DNA of 64,000 nucleotides from positions 1,293,126-1,357,125 of the forward strand of contig NZ_AP028634.1 in NCBI RefSeq assembly GCF_033097485.1, given 5' to 3'. Positions within the stretch are counted from its first letter, which is position 1. Every line of letters starts with the position of its first letter. The stretch is from Pyrofollis japonicus. Lineage in GTDB: Archaea > Thermoproteota > Thermoprotei_A > Sulfolobales > Pyrodictiaceae. Under the pieces are notes generated by a model. The model had not been told where the DNA came from and made no database searches. It saw only the letters and a program-made list of their open reading frames with translations. The translations under genes were made by a program, and so were the position numbers. Of this stretch, positions 29,495-38,746 are shown piece after piece.

Positions 29495-30476
29495 CGTGCC
29501 GTAACGATGAACGCGACTTCTCGCGGATCTCGAGGAGCTTTTGAGGAGTTAGTTCACCAAGCTCTATTAACACGTGTATGTCTTCTTCGAGGTCAAGCTC
29601 TGTATAAACACCGTGTTCATTGAGTCGCCGCCTAGCCTCATATAGAGAGGTAGTCCCAGCAACTATTTGCGCGGGTTTCGAAAACTTGTAGACGTGCTCG
29701 GCTCGAAGAATAACTGCCGTCGCTTTAGATACATCTATCCATACTCGGCGAGTGCCACCCCGTATCTCATACCATCCATAGAACCCCTTAAATGCAAGCA
29801 AGGGGATACGGCCTGCCTCTGTATGTATTATACTTGTTACTTGTTCTAGGATTTCAGCATCCCTTGCACTTAGCCCCCTTACCCACATTAAGGCGCCACG
29901 TTTTGCAAGCTCCGCGATGATTCTATATAATTGCTTATCCGATAACTCGCCATCAGCTCCTGGCCCTTGTACTAGAAGTGCTGAGGGAAGATCACTATTT
30001 ATTGCCGCTGCAAGCCCGAGAGAGTCTCCAAGGGGGCTCCAGAGTTCTTCCTCATGTCCCTCGGCAAGTACATCTCCTCCTACATCGACTAAAAGGATGG
30101 AATCACATCCATGCAGCACACTTAGCTCTTTGATTGCCCTACGTATTCCAAGTTCTCCTCCCCACCCGTCCACCGCGTATATCGGCACAACATTGTTCGA
30201 GAGTAATGCTGCCTTGCATACTGCTGGTACAAGAACGCGGCCGCATCGGTACGCAATGCATCCCCTATGGAGCAAAGCATACTCGTTGTACGTGGTTGCT
30301 GAAGCTATTTCCGAGAGCTTTATTGGGCCCGGGCATGGGTCCTTAACGTATCTTTCCCACGGCAGTGCTGCCACTATGGCTCTAGAGCCCTCTTCTGCAA
30401 TCTTGTACGCATATAGTAGGGCTGTTGCAACATCTCCTCCACCTCCTGTAGAAAGCACTATGACGCATCGAGGCAT
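29463..30476 (-). CDS. DUF1152 family protein, function unknown
   Basis: About 337 residues. The glycine-rich opening VIVLSTGGGGDVATALL and internal DSILLVDVGGDVLAEG mark the DUF1152 family, a Rossmann-like archaeal protein family. Other matching pieces are YAVDGWGGELGIRRA and DSLGLAAAINSDLP. No biochemical role is established. ATG 30476 (MPRCVIVL) is preferred; the frame is open to 30506. Overlaps surE by 32 bases. Confidence 0.8.
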   Translation of the reverse strand: MPRCVIVLSTGGGGDVATALLYAYKIAEEGSRAIVAALPWERYVKDPCPGPIKLSEIASATTYNEYALLHRGCIAYRCGRVLVPAVCKAALLSNNVVPIYAVDGWGGELGIRRAIKELSVLHGCDSILLVDVGGDVLAEGHEEELWSPLGDSLGLAAAINSDLPSALLVQGPGADGELSDKQLYRIIAELAKRGALMWVRGLSARDAEILEQVTSIIHTEAGRIPLLAFKGFYGWYEIRGGTRRVWIDVSKATAVILRAEHVYKFSKPAQIVAGTTSLYEARRRLNEHGVYTELDLEEDIHVLIELGELTPQKLLEIREKSRSSLRHGGRSETLAYN

Positions 30477-30601
30477 ATTACCATAAATTTCCTCGAGGAA
30501 GCACAAGCTTCATCACTCTATGATGCCTGGCCCATATGCCATAACACGGTTAGTGTTATTTATGTAGCCTCGTCTTTGCAGAAACTTTTGGAGAGAAGGC
30601 T

Positions 30602-31987
30602 TTGGGTAGACTCTTCGGTACTGACGGTGTTAGAGGCATCGTTAACCAAGAATTAACCCCTATTCTTGCGCTCAAACTAGGCCTTGCAATAGGGACATAC
30701 TATGGCGAGGGTTCAAGAATTCTAGTAGGGCGTGATGGCAGAGCAGGCGGCCAAATGATAATGAATGCTGTGATTGCGGGCCTGGTTGCGAGCGGTGTAG
30801 AGGTATTCCTTGCAGGCAAGACAGGGTATGCGCCGACACCTGCCCTCCAGTTTGCCGTAAAGGAGCAAGGGTATGACGCTGGCGTAGTGATTACTGCTAG
30901 CCATAATCCACCCGAATATAACGGTATCAAGGTCATTAATTCTCTGGGCATAGAGATTGACAGAGAAACTGAGCGGAAAATAGAAGACATTTATTTTGAG
31001 GAACGCTTCAGATACGTACCATGGACTCGAATAAATGACTTGGTAAGGATAGACGATAACGTACTTGAACTCTATGTAAGAGACGTAGTAAGCAGAGTCG
31101 ATAAGGGACTAATCAAGCAGAAAGGTTTCCGAGTTCTCGTAGATTGCGCAAATAATGTTTCAGCACTAACTAGCCCCGAGATACTTAGGCGGATCGGTGT
31201 AAAGCCGTATACGATTGCATGCAATATATCGCAGACCCCTTATCGAGAACCAGAGCCTACTCCCTCCTCGCTTCAAGAGGCTTCAGTAGTAGTGAAGAGC
31301 CTGGGCCTTGACCTTGGAGTCGGGCATGACGGTGATGGTGATCGGGCGATATTCATAGACGAGAAAGGAGAAGTGTGGTGGGGTGACCGTACAGCAGCAC
31401 TCCTTTCGCGCTATGTGGCTGAGACAAAGCTAAGGGATGCCCCGAGAAGAGTCTATACTGCTGTATCAAGTAGTAGGCTTGTGGAAGAGTACTTGAGTGA
31501 AGCCAGTATAGAGGTCAAATGGACACCCGTCGGATCAATAAACATAAGCTATAAGCTCTTAGAGGAGGGCGGGGTAGCTGGGTTCGAGGAAAACGGTGGT
31601 TTCATCTACCCGCCGCATCTCTTGGCGCGAGATGGCGGAATGACGCTTGCACTTTTCCTCGAAATGATGGCCAGGGAGAAGAAAAGCGCATCCGAACTCT
31701 TTGCACAGCTGCCACGATATTATGCTGTTAAAATTAAGGTTCCTATGCGAAGAGAGAAAGCTCTTCAAGTAGTAAGAGCACTTATAGAGGAATATAGTGC
31801 TAAGGAGGGGGTAAGGGTAGTGACCGTTGACGGGATACGGGTCGATGCAGAAGATTATTGGTTCCTTGTGCGTCCCAGCGGCACGGAACCGGTACTGAGA
31901 ATAATGGTTGAGGCAAAGACTCCAGAAAGGGCTAAACAGCTCGCAGAGGAGCTGAGAGAAAAGGCTAGGAGGTTGGCGTCGCAATGA
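30602..31987 (+). CDS. glmM: Phosphoglucosamine mutase / phosphohexomutase (GlmM type)
   Basis: 461 residues. Opens [13 protein letters not shown], with the catalytic phosphoserine in [13 protein letters not shown] (Ser about 100), the metal loop GHDGDGDRA and the C-terminal phosphate-binding [15 protein letters not shown]. Family members interconvert hexosamine or hexose 6- and 1-phosphates for glycan precursors. The start is TTG 30602; no ATG precedes the conserved FGTDGVRG. The stop overlaps the Trm112-like start as ATGA (31984-31987). Confidence 0.92.
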   Translation: MGRLFGTDGVRGIVNQELTPILALKLGLAIGTYYGEGSRILVGRDGRAGGQMIMNAVIAGLVASGVEVFLAGKTGYAPTPALQFAVKEQGYDAGVVITASHNPPEYNGIKVINSLGIEIDRETERKIEDIYFEERFRYVPWTRINDLVRIDDNVLELYVRDVVSRVDKGLIKQKGFRVLVDCANNVSALTSPEILRRIGVKPYTIACNISQTPYREPEPTPSSLQEASVVVKSLGLDLGVGHDGDGDRAIFIDEKGEVWWGDRTAALLSRYVAETKLRDAPRRVYTAVSSSRLVEEYLSEASIEVKWTPVGSINISYKLLEEGGVAGFEENGGFIYPPHLLARDGGMTLALFLEMMAREKKSASELFAQLPRYYAVKIKVPMRREKALQVVRALIEEYSAKEGVRVVTVDGIRVDAEDYWFLVRPSGTEPVLRIMVEAKTPERAKQLAEELREKARRLASQ

Positions 31988-32421
31988 AGTATCGCTTCAT
32001 GGACTTGGCTGCATGCCCTGTATGTAAGCACTTCCCTCTGGAGCTATACGTAATAGAGGAGAGGGTTTATCCTGAAAGAGAAGAGCAGATTAAAAAACTG
32101 TTAGAGAAATATAAGCCGCCACTCTGTGAACTCTATTGTTATAGGCTACAAACACCCATAGGTAAGAAAATCGAAGAAGTTGATGGCAATACTCCGTGTG
32201 CTGAGTGCCTGAAGGTAGAGGTTGTTACAGGTATAATATATTGCCCGAATTGTAAGCGATGGTATCCGATAATAGACGAGATACCTAGGATGCTGCCGGA
32301 TAATCTACGTAAAAAAGAAGAGGATTTGAAATTCCTGCGAAGATACCAGGATAAAATCCCCGAAAAGATACTGCGCGAAGGAAAACCTTGGAATCTATCT
32401 GACGATAAAAAGCAGCGATGA
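31984..32421 (+). CDS. Trm112-like zinc-binding protein
   Basis: 145 residues. An N-terminal [13 protein letters not shown] and a later [23 protein letters not shown] are the Trm112/Trm112p zinc-binding signature, with an inserted cysteine-containing segment between them. Trm112 proteins activate RNA and protein methyltransferases. Candidate partners in this window include the NSUN-type and Trm5 enzymes, but nothing shows pairing. Co-translated with glmM. Confidence 0.82.
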   Translation: MKYRFMDLAACPVCKHFPLELYVIEERVYPEREEQIKKLLEKYKPPLCELYCYRLQTPIGKKIEEVDGNTPCAECLKVEVVTGIIYCPNCKRWYPIIDEIPRMLPDNLRKKEEDLKFLRRYQDKIPEKILREGKPWNLSDDKKQR

Positions 32422-32465
32422 AGTTGATATTAGAAAATACTTTGTTTTAACACACTCTTAGCCAG

Positions 32466-32624
32466 CTACTTGTATACTACTATTACTAGCCTTCCTCTCC
32501 ACTCGCTCATTTCTATCTTGACTTTGTCGCCTTCCTTCCACCGAATACTTGCAACCAGTTCATCGGGCAGCCTAATTAGGTAGCCTTTTTCGTCTTTTTC
32601 AACTACACCCTCGTAGACTGTCAT
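32466..32624 (-). CDS. Small AbrB/SpoVT-like protein
   Basis: A 52-residue gene not longer than a typical track cut-off. It begins MTVYEGVVEKDEKGYLIRLP and ends RGRLVIVVYK, the swapped-hairpin AbrB pattern of strand-G-strand-P-DE with W-KEGDKVKI. GGGGGAT lies just before ATG 32624. It is probably a DNA-binding regulator or antitoxin-like protein. It sits upstream-to-downstream between hsp20 and the convergent Trm112-like gene. Confidence 0.75.
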   Translation of the reverse strand: MTVYEGVVEKDEKGYLIRLPDELVASIRWKEGDKVKIEMSEWRGRLVIVVYK

Positions 32625-32677
32625 GGTTTTATCCCCCGATTGTTTACCGTTACATGTCAGCGTGTATACAGTATTCT

Positions 32678-33109
32678 TTATCTGCTTCTCTTCTTTGGTA
32701 TAATTATTTCAACGATCTTATTTGGTCTAACGTTTACCTTTATGTTATTAGGATCAGCATCTGGAGGTAATGGTAATTCATGCTCGTATGAGCGTAGCAC
32801 TATGTTCTCGCCAACAACTGTTCCATAGATATCGCTGAATCGTACCTCTTTTTCGAGAGAAGCTCTGATTATTAATCTATCCTCTGTCGCTTTTACGTCT
32901 ATTGTTGAGGTGTCTGCACCAGCAAGATCCACTAGTACTATGTAGGCATCAGGTGTCTCGTAGAGTGTATAGAGTGGTTTCAATGAGCCCGTTTGTGCTG
33001 TGAAGGCGCTTGTAGCGGTTTCCAGTGTTTCTTCAAACGTGCGTTCTACTTCTTCAAGTATCTTGCGATGGATTCTTTCTATTTTCTTACGGATTTCCTC
33101 GAAGCTCAT
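32678..33109 (-). CDS. hsp20: Small heat-shock protein (Hsp20/alpha-crystallin)
   Basis: 143 residues from ATG 33109. N-terminal helix (EEIRKKIERIHRKILEEVERTF), then the alpha-crystallin domain: TPDAYIVLVDLAGADTSTI, LIIRASLE, HELPLPPDADPNNIKV, and a C-terminal hydrophobic V-E-I-I-I strand. An ATP-independent holdase. A GGGGTG site precedes ATG 33109; the frame is open to 33136. Co-directional with the PAC2 gene 23 bases upstream. Confidence 0.9.
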   Translation of the reverse strand: MSFEEIRKKIERIHRKILEEVERTFEETLETATSAFTAQTGSLKPLYTLYETPDAYIVLVDLAGADTSTIDVKATEDRLIIRASLEKEVRFSDIYGTVVGENIVLRSYEHELPLPPDADPNNIKVNVRPNKIVEIIIPKKRSR

Positions 33110-33132
33110 GGTGCTACACCCCGACAGAAGCA

Positions 33133-33900
33133 TCACGCATATAATAAGGGACTCGGGCCGCCCATCTCTGCCATTGCTTCTCTCGTCTTCTTCATTAGGC
33201 CACGTAGCCGTACACGAATCATTTCTGCTTGTTCTAAGAGCTTCTTTACGTCGATATCTTTGCCTATCGCTTTTGAAAGCACCGTTAGTACGCTTGCTGC
33301 TGCCTCTGGGTCCGGGAACTCCACGTAAGCATCTGCTAGTAACACAATGTTTGCGACGCGTTTTCGTATAGCTTGTTTAAGTATGAGCGCATAGGGACCC
33401 ACTAGATATCCATTACTAAATAATTCTATTCCGAGGTTTGATGCAAGACTTCTAGCTTTTTCATTACTAGCTATCCAGTACACATTAGGCTTTTCAATAT
33501 TTATTCTATTAGGTGAGGCAATGCCAACTATGGAAATAATGTAGTCAACGCTTTTCCTTATAGCATAGTCTATTATTAGTCTTGACAGTATATGGATCAC
33601 GCTGGCAGGTATTGGGGTTTCGGCTACAAGAGCCATCAAGTTGTCCTTAGCATATATGCGTAATGGAGGACGTACTTCGCCTTTAGATATCACTGCTACA
33701 GGGGGCATTAGTGGCTCTATGTCTATTCCGGCAACTTCTTGTAACCCCATTGTTTCAATTATATGGTTAGACGATATTACCCCCACTAGTCCGGTGTCTG
33801 GCAATCCTAGTATGAAGAAGCTTGGCTTCTTTAGCTCGAACTCGGCATATTCCATAAGAGTTAATCCATCAATACTTTCTTCATATACTATATTGGGCAA
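33133..33900 (-). CDS. PAC2-family proteasome assembly chaperone-like protein
   Basis: 255 residues of the PAC2 family: PSFFILGLPDTGLVGVISSNHIIETMGL near the start, then YIISIVGIASPNRIN, ALILKQAIRKRVANIVLLADAY and DPEAAASVLTVLSKAIGKDIDV. Archaeal members resemble eukaryotic PAC2 and are thought to assist proteasome 20S assembly. Fits with CDC48 and Hsp20 in the same window. Confidence 0.88.
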   Translation of the reverse strand: MPNIVYEESIDGLTLMEYAEFELKKPSFFILGLPDTGLVGVISSNHIIETMGLQEVAGIDIEPLMPPVAVISKGEVRPPLRIYAKDNLMALVAETPIPASVIHILSRLIIDYAIRKSVDYIISIVGIASPNRINIEKPNVYWIASNEKARSLASNLGIELFSNGYLVGPYALILKQAIRKRVANIVLLADAYVEFPDPEAAASVLTVLSKAIGKDIDVKKLLEQAEMIRVRLRGLMKKTREAMAEMGGPSPLLYA

Positions 33901-34204
33901 ACGACGTCTCCCAGTATACTATGAATTAACTGTAGAAGGCAGTACATATAGATAGTCGTCACCACAAATATTGTGGCAAGACCTCCTGCAGTACACTCGC
34001 CTCGGTTCTGTAACAGAGCGGGGTACTGTGCCTCCTTGCCGTTTCTCTGAAAATTGTTTCGGCTAACCTTTCGCTATTTTCAGCCCCCACAACATCTGTA
34101 TCGATTAAAATAGCATAGGTTATTAATATGTTAATACGATTCTCATCGTTTATAAATACGATTTAAACCCCGTGTCAACGCCCACTCTACTTTGGTGCCC
34201 CGGG
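33901..34204. other. Intergenic region with the promoter of the next gene
   Basis: About 304 bases between the PAC2 gene and the histidine-rich protein at 34205. It holds a TATA box (TTTATAAATA, 34149-34158) for the latter and further AT-rich sequence. I see no RNA gene or other coding frame. Confidence 0.45.
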
Positions 34205-34567
34205 ATGGTCGATGTTATTATCACGTCAAGGGAAAATGATGGAGCTGCTTGGTTTGAAGACGATAAAATATTTATCAATATCCGTTGGCTACAAGTAGAG
34301 GACGAGGCTGAGTGGTTTATCGATGAAAGCTTTATTCATGAATATGTTGAACACATTCTGGGCCTTGGCCACGAAAATGCAGTGTTCGTTGAAAGAGTTC
34401 TGAGAATGATGCTTTATAGTCAATGGTATGGACAGTGCCCTATTAATATCCTTTATGGAGATCACTATGAAACCAATAGCAGGATTAATAAAGCACTTTC
34501 ACAGCCTGAGCATGAGGCACTCCAGCTATCTTTATCACAGCATCAGGATGGACTAGTTTCCTCTTAA
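34205..34567 (+). CDS. Predicted metallopeptidase-like protein
   Basis: About 120 residues from ATG 34205 (131 from GTG 34172). The central FIHEYVEHILGLGHE places three histidines and two glutamates on one predicted helix-turn, like the zinc site of zincins. The spacing is HExxxH, however, one residue longer than HExxH. It resembles small archaeal predicted metallopeptidases. Zinc binding is plausible and activity uncertain. The TATA box at 34149-34158 predicts transcription near 34177, which favours ATG 34205. The 3' end overlaps the convergent DUF424 gene by 83 bases. Confidence 0.6.
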   Translation: MVDVIITSRENDGAAWFEDDKIFINIRWLQVEDEAEWFIDESFIHEYVEHILGLGHENAVFVERVLRMMLYSQWYGQCPINILYGDHYETNSRINKALSQPEHEALQLSLSQHQDGLVSS

Positions 34568-34802
34568 TTGCTGCGTTAATAGTATTTATTCCCACTAAGT
34601 TAAGAATTGTAGCCTCTTCCGCCTTCTCCATAGCGACACTGAGTGGTACGAGGATGCCGCCGTAAAAGTACTTGTTTACATCAAGAACCAGGTTGTTCTC
34701 GGAGAATCTTTTACCTAAGAGATCCTTATCACATATTGCTATTATCTTTTCGCCTTGGGCCTCATGTATCTTCATGTACACTAGGGGCTCCTCATTACGC
34801 AT
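34485..34802 (-). CDS. DUF424 family protein, function unknown
   Basis: 105 residues. VYMKIHEAQGEKIIAICDKDLLGKRF and the ENNLVLDVNKYFYGG region identify DUF424, a small archaeal family often encoded near translation genes. Here aIF2-beta is divergent from it. Function not established. Overlaps the convergent upstream gene by 83 bases. Confidence 0.85.
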   Translation of the reverse strand: MRNEEPLVYMKIHEAQGEKIIAICDKDLLGKRFSENNLVLDVNKYFYGGILVPLSVAMEKAEEATILNLVGINTINAAIKRKLVHPDAVIKIAGVPHAQAVKVLY

Positions 34803-34892
34803 AATTTACCACTCCGACTTGTTTAGTTCGTGTCATCTGCCATCTATAAATATTAGTTCTTAGTCGTGTTATCTCGCTAAGGGGGTGCAGGA

Positions 34893-35336
34893 TTGAGCAC
34901 GAACAAGGACGTAGCCAAGCTTCTCTATGACTACGATTACTTGCTAAAACGGCTCTATGAGAGATTACCAGCGAAAGGCACAAAGGCGTCTCGATTCGAG
35001 TTACCTAAGCTTATAGTCGAAAGGGTTGGTAATAAAACGATAATAAGGAACTTCAAACAGATAACTGATGTTATGAGGAGAGACCCGCGCATTGTAATGA
35101 GATATCTTCTTAGGGAGCTAGGTGCTAGTGGCAACTATGATGAAGAAAATGGGATGCTAACAATCAATGTAAAGGTTTCAACAGCTACTCTCAACAACCT
35201 CTTACAGCGCTTCGTTAAAACCTATGTTATCTGTCCAACATGCGGTGCCCCAGACACAAGGCTTGAGAAGAGAGGAAAGACATGGGTGCTTGTCTGCGAG
35301 GCGTGTGGTGCCGAACAGCCAGTGCCTCCACTTTAG
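34893..35336 (+). CDS. eif2b: Translation initiation factor aIF2 subunit beta
   Basis: 147 residues. Conserved RFELPKLIVERVGNKTIIRNF, DVMRRDPRIVMRYLLRELG, and a C-terminal zinc ribbon CPTCGAPDTRLEKRG / CEACGAEQPV. It forms the aIF2 heterotrimer that delivers initiator tRNA. The start is TTG 34893, preceded by GGGGGTG at 34881-34887. Confidence 0.94.
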   Translation: MSTNKDVAKLLYDYDYLLKRLYERLPAKGTKASRFELPKLIVERVGNKTIIRNFKQITDVMRRDPRIVMRYLLRELGASGNYDEENGMLTINVKVSTATLNNLLQRFVKTYVICPTCGAPDTRLEKRGKTWVLVCEACGAEQPVPPL

Positions 35337-35505
35337 CGTCCTAAGTAGCTCTATGGTTTTCACAAAGCCTTTTTGCAAACAACCAATTTGGGTAGAAATA
35401 CTCAAGTGCGCTTCATATGCTTTAACAATTCGGTATCCGGCTGTGGGGAAGCCGCTCTTACAGCTAATGACGGCTTCACGGTAGCTTGGCGGCGGTGCTA
35501 TAATA

Positions 35506-36261
35506 ATGTGGCCGAAGACGCTCTATGCACGAATACTTGGCAAACGCATTCGCACAGATAGACTACCAAGCCATGTTGCTATTATTCCTGATGGTAATAG
35601 GCGTTGGGCGCGCAGACGCGGCATGCCTTCCAGCATGGGCCATTATAGGGGCTACAAAGTCGCGAAGCAAGTCTTAGACAGATTATGGGATCTAGGCATA
35701 AACTATGTTACTTTCTATGCGTTGTCGCGGGAGAACTGTTTAAGAAGGCCGCGTGAGGAGCTGGAGGCGATATATAGGCTCTTATCTATGGCTGTTGACG
35801 ACCTATTTGCCGATGACAGAGTTAGGTCCGGGGAAGTGCGTGTTTACTTTGTCGGTGATTTCTCGCTTCTTCCGAACTGGCTTAGAGAGAAGATTTATTC
35901 CATAAACGAGGCGACAATGAGGAACGGGCCCCATGTCTTAAGTGTTGCAACTTGTTATGGAGGCAGATGGGAAATAGTGGCAACGGTAAATAACATAATT
36001 AACTCTCTCGCTAAAGGAGACAATACAGCCAAGTGGCTTGAGGAAGATAGTTTCCGCAAGCTCATGCCGCTAGGCCAGTTCCCGGAACCTGATCTCCTTA
36101 TACGAACCGGCGGCGAGATACGACTTAGCGGTTTTCTCTTATACCATGTAGCCTATACAGAGCTCTACTTTACGAAGAAACTGTGGCCGGACTTTGACGA
36201 AGTGGAACTATACAGGGCTATTCTTTCCTATCAGTCTCGTGAGAGGAGGTTTGGGCGATAA
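35506..36261 (+). CDS. uppS: Cis-prenyltransferase (UppS/dehydrodolichyl diphosphate synthase type)
   Basis: 251 residues. The signature AIIPDGNRRWARRRGM, MGHYRGYKVAKQVLDRLWDLGI, TFYALSRENCLRRP and PDLLIRTGGEIRLSGFLLYHVAYTELYF define cis-prenyltransferases. In archaea they make the polyprenyl carrier used in N-glycosylation. The last 44 bases overlap the convergent DUF373 gene. Confidence 0.93.
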   Translation: MWPKTLYARILGKRIRTDRLPSHVAIIPDGNRRWARRRGMPSSMGHYRGYKVAKQVLDRLWDLGINYVTFYALSRENCLRRPREELEAIYRLLSMAVDDLFADDRVRSGEVRVYFVGDFSLLPNWLREKIYSINEATMRNGPHVLSVATCYGGRWEIVATVNNIINSLAKGDNTAKWLEEDSFRKLMPLGQFPEPDLLIRTGGEIRLSGFLLYHVAYTELYFTKKLWPDFDEVELYRAILSYQSRERRFGR

Positions 36262-37318
36262 ATCTCTCAAACGCCTTGGCTGCTCTCCATGTAACTGCTA
36301 CAGCGATGATAGAGCCAATAGCGTATAGGCTGAATCCACTAGCTGCTAGAGCCCTTATGAATTCTGAGACTGACATAGTCTCCATTTTCTCGAGCGCTGA
36401 TGACACCGTGTCGAGGAGTACCGCGGCAACAATCACGATTGCTAGTGCAACTATCTCCCTATATAGCCCAAGTTTTCCCGAAACAAACTTTGAAGCCGCG
36501 TGGCCAAGTATAGCTATCGTCGCCGAGAAGCCCAGTAGGCTCGTAACATTCCTAATCAGGCTTGCCAGTAACTGTGGTGTTAGTTGTTCCTCTGAATGAA
36601 TCTGGGATACTATGAGTACAAGTGCTATAATTGCTGTTATTGCGGCTGTCGAATAAGCCACTATAGTTACGGGCGTTTCGGTGAGAGCTTGCATAAGCCG
36701 ATCCTCAAGGTCAAATCCCCTAACCATCATGGCCAAGCCAGCTATAAGGAGACCTACAAGAATCGCTTGCCGAAGCATCCCTAGGAGAGCAAGGGCAGAG
36801 AATACGACAAGAACCACGCCAGGGACGCCTAAGAAGAGCCTTGCAAATCGCGGCTCAGTTAGGGCTTTTTGTATGTATTTTGCGAAAAGCATGTAGGTCT
36901 CTTCAACACCTCTATGCTGCTTCACGACCACACGTTTTACAGCTATTATTGGTGCAAGCGACGATATCGCCGGTATCAGCGCCTCATCCTCTGAGCCATC
37001 AGTAACTAGCACTAAGCCATCAGGATGATACATATTGATTAACTGCTCTACCTGTCTACGTGCCTCGAGAACCGCGTCTACACCACCACGTTGACTACCC
37101 GCTACTACTGCCACCTCGGCCTCATAGCCCTTAAGCCTCATTTCATCAAGCAGCTTTATTGCCGCAAAAAGTGCATTAGCATCAGAGTCCTCTGGATCAT
37201 AAAGAGCAAAACGAGTAGCCGCTTCAAGCACCTTCTCGCGACCAATTATAGGAGTTGAAATACCTGCACGCCCTAAGTCATCATCTATATCAACAACTAT
37301 TACTAGTATCTTTTTCAT
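36218..37318 (-). CDS. DUF373 family membrane protein
   Basis: 366 residues. The soluble N-terminal part (ILVIVVDIDDDLGRAGISTPIIGRE, VAVVAGSQRGGVDAV, VLVTDGSEDEALIP) is the DUF373 signature. The C-terminal half has about six to seven transmembrane segments. Function unknown. Its start overlaps the stop of the coiled-coil gene by 4 bases, so the two are co-translated, an arrangement worth noting for function. Confidence 0.88.
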   Translation of the reverse strand: MKKILVIVVDIDDDLGRAGISTPIIGREKVLEAATRFALYDPEDSDANALFAAIKLLDEMRLKGYEAEVAVVAGSQRGGVDAVLEARRQVEQLINMYHPDGLVLVTDGSEDEALIPAISSLAPIIAVKRVVVKQHRGVEETYMLFAKYIQKALTEPRFARLFLGVPGVVLVVFSALALLGMLRQAILVGLLIAGLAMMVRGFDLEDRLMQALTETPVTIVAYSTAAITAIIALVLIVSQIHSEEQLTPQLLASLIRNVTSLLGFSATIAILGHAASKFVSGKLGLYREIVALAIVIVAAVLLDTVSSALEKMETMSVSEFIRALAASGFSLYAIGSIIAVAVTWRAAKAFERFIAQTSSHETDRKE

Positions 37319-38217
37319 TCCTTCTCTTCCTCTAGCTCATCCGGGCTACTAGAGTAGAGCAGCCGTAGCTCTTCGAGCGTTAATGGTTCTCCACGCTTTA
37401 GTTTTTCTTCTATGAGGCGTCTCTTCTCCTCATATATCTGCAGAGCCTTGGCTTTTTCCTGGCCAAGTCTAAGCTCCTTTAGCTTCTCGCTTAGCTCCCG
37501 AAGCTCCTGGACCCTTTGATTTATTTGGCTACGTAGCTCCTCGATACGTGTTGAGAGTTCCTCGAGCTGCTTGCTAAGCTCATCTATTTGTGGACTCAAT
37601 TCTTCGAGCTGTGATCGGAGGTTGTTTATGCGCTCGTCTATTTTACTTATCTTTTCACTTATCGATCTTATCTCTTGGCCTAGGCTGCGCAACTGGAGTC
37701 TGAGACCGTAGAGCTCTGCACGTTTTTCCGTAAGCTCCTGCAGGTACTTTCTAGCCTCCATGGCTTTCTGGAGCAATGCTTCAAGACGGACAATTTCATC
37801 AATTATCTCTTTTTCCTCCTCGGGCCTAAGCACGCTCGTCTGTTGACGCCATTCAAGCTCCTCTATTCGGCGCCTTATTGCGTTAATACTCTTTCGCGCT
37901 AGCGGTCGTAGCTCTGCAACTATTCTCTTCTGTTCCTCAAGCTCGTTTACAACTGATTGCAACCTGCCTAGAAGCTCTCGGCGTTGCTGCCGTAGGTTTC
38001 TAACTTGCCCGACGAGTTTACGTCGCTCTTCCCTAAGCTTCTTTAGCTCCTCGCGCAGGCTCTTCGCACGCTCTATTAGCTTTCTACGTTGCTGCCGAAG
38101 CCTCTTAGCCTCCTCGATGAGAGCGTACCTTTGTTCCTTGAGCTGCTTTATTTCCTCACGTAGCTGTGTCATTTTATCGATTATGCTTTTCTCTTCTACT
38201 TCGATAGGCGTGCTCAA
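37315..38217 (-). CDS. Long coiled-coil protein (COG1340-like)
   Basis: 300 residues, almost entirely heptad-rich coiled coil of Lys/Arg/Glu/Leu with repeats of the type LREELKKLREERRKL and LRQQRRKLIERAKSL. It ends with a short acidic tail after TLEELRLLYSSSPDELE. No enzymatic motif. Archaeal COG1340 members have been called phosphoserine-phosphatase-like by mis-annotation. A scaffold role with the membrane DUF373 partner is inferred from the 4-base overlap. Confidence 0.82.
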   Translation of the reverse strand: MSTPIEVEEKSIIDKMTQLREEIKQLKEQRYALIEEAKRLRQQRRKLIERAKSLREELKKLREERRKLVGQVRNLRQQRRELLGRLQSVVNELEEQKRIVAELRPLARKSINAIRRRIEELEWRQQTSVLRPEEEKEIIDEIVRLEALLQKAMEARKYLQELTEKRAELYGLRLQLRSLGQEIRSISEKISKIDERINNLRSQLEELSPQIDELSKQLEELSTRIEELRSQINQRVQELRELSEKLKELRLGQEKAKALQIYEEKRRLIEEKLKRGEPLTLEELRLLYSSSPDELEEEKE

Positions 38218-38302
38218 GGTTGTTCAACCCATTGGTTTAAGGGAGGGATGTGGAGTACTCTTGACAGAGGCTTGCGCCGTGAACATGTACTCGTGGAAGG
38301 GA

Positions 38303-38746
38303 CTATTTATCCGACTCTCCCTCTATGCCCTTGGCTGTGTTCATGTATAGTTTTTTGCGAAGCGTAGTCGATCTAGCACCCGATAATATTTCTAGTACAA
38401 TATCTAGGAGTTCATCCTGGTTTAAACTAGCTGATAAGTCGTGAAATCTGCCAGTCTTCTCGGCAAGCTCGACTGCTATTAGGTGGTAGCAAGGCACCGT
38501 CTTCTCCTCATTTACTACTCGTATAGAGAAATGGGGGCAATTACAATACATGCGCCTTATAACTAGGTAGTCCGACTCCCTGCCCATAACTGCCCAGAGT
38601 TCTAGAGGAAAAACAGAGAGACGTACTACTCTTAGCTCGCCAGCAGCGCTGCGCGCTGCTGGCGGAGGGTTCTCACTTAGCCTAATCACTTCAGATATTA
38701 GTTCGCTTAGCCTATCCCTTGCTACCTGCGCACCGTTCTTCGGCAT
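38303..38746 (-). CDS. SWIM zinc-finger protein
   Basis: 147 residues. The SWIM motif C-x-C-xn-C-x-H is seen in MYCNCPHFSIRVV and then VPCYHLIAVELA. SWIM domains bind DNA or protein, and archaeal and eukaryotic members (Shu2/SWS1-like) are linked to recombination mediators. No RecA-family gene is nearby. It starts 25 bases inside rpiA, so it is co-translated with it. Confidence 0.8.
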   Translation of the reverse strand: MPKNGAQVARDRLSELISEVIRLSENPPPAARSAAGELRVVRLSVFPLELWAVMGRESDYLVIRRMYCNCPHFSIRVVNEEKTVPCYHLIAVELAEKTGRFHDLSASLNQDELLDIVLEILSGARSTTLRKKLYMNTAKGIEGESDK

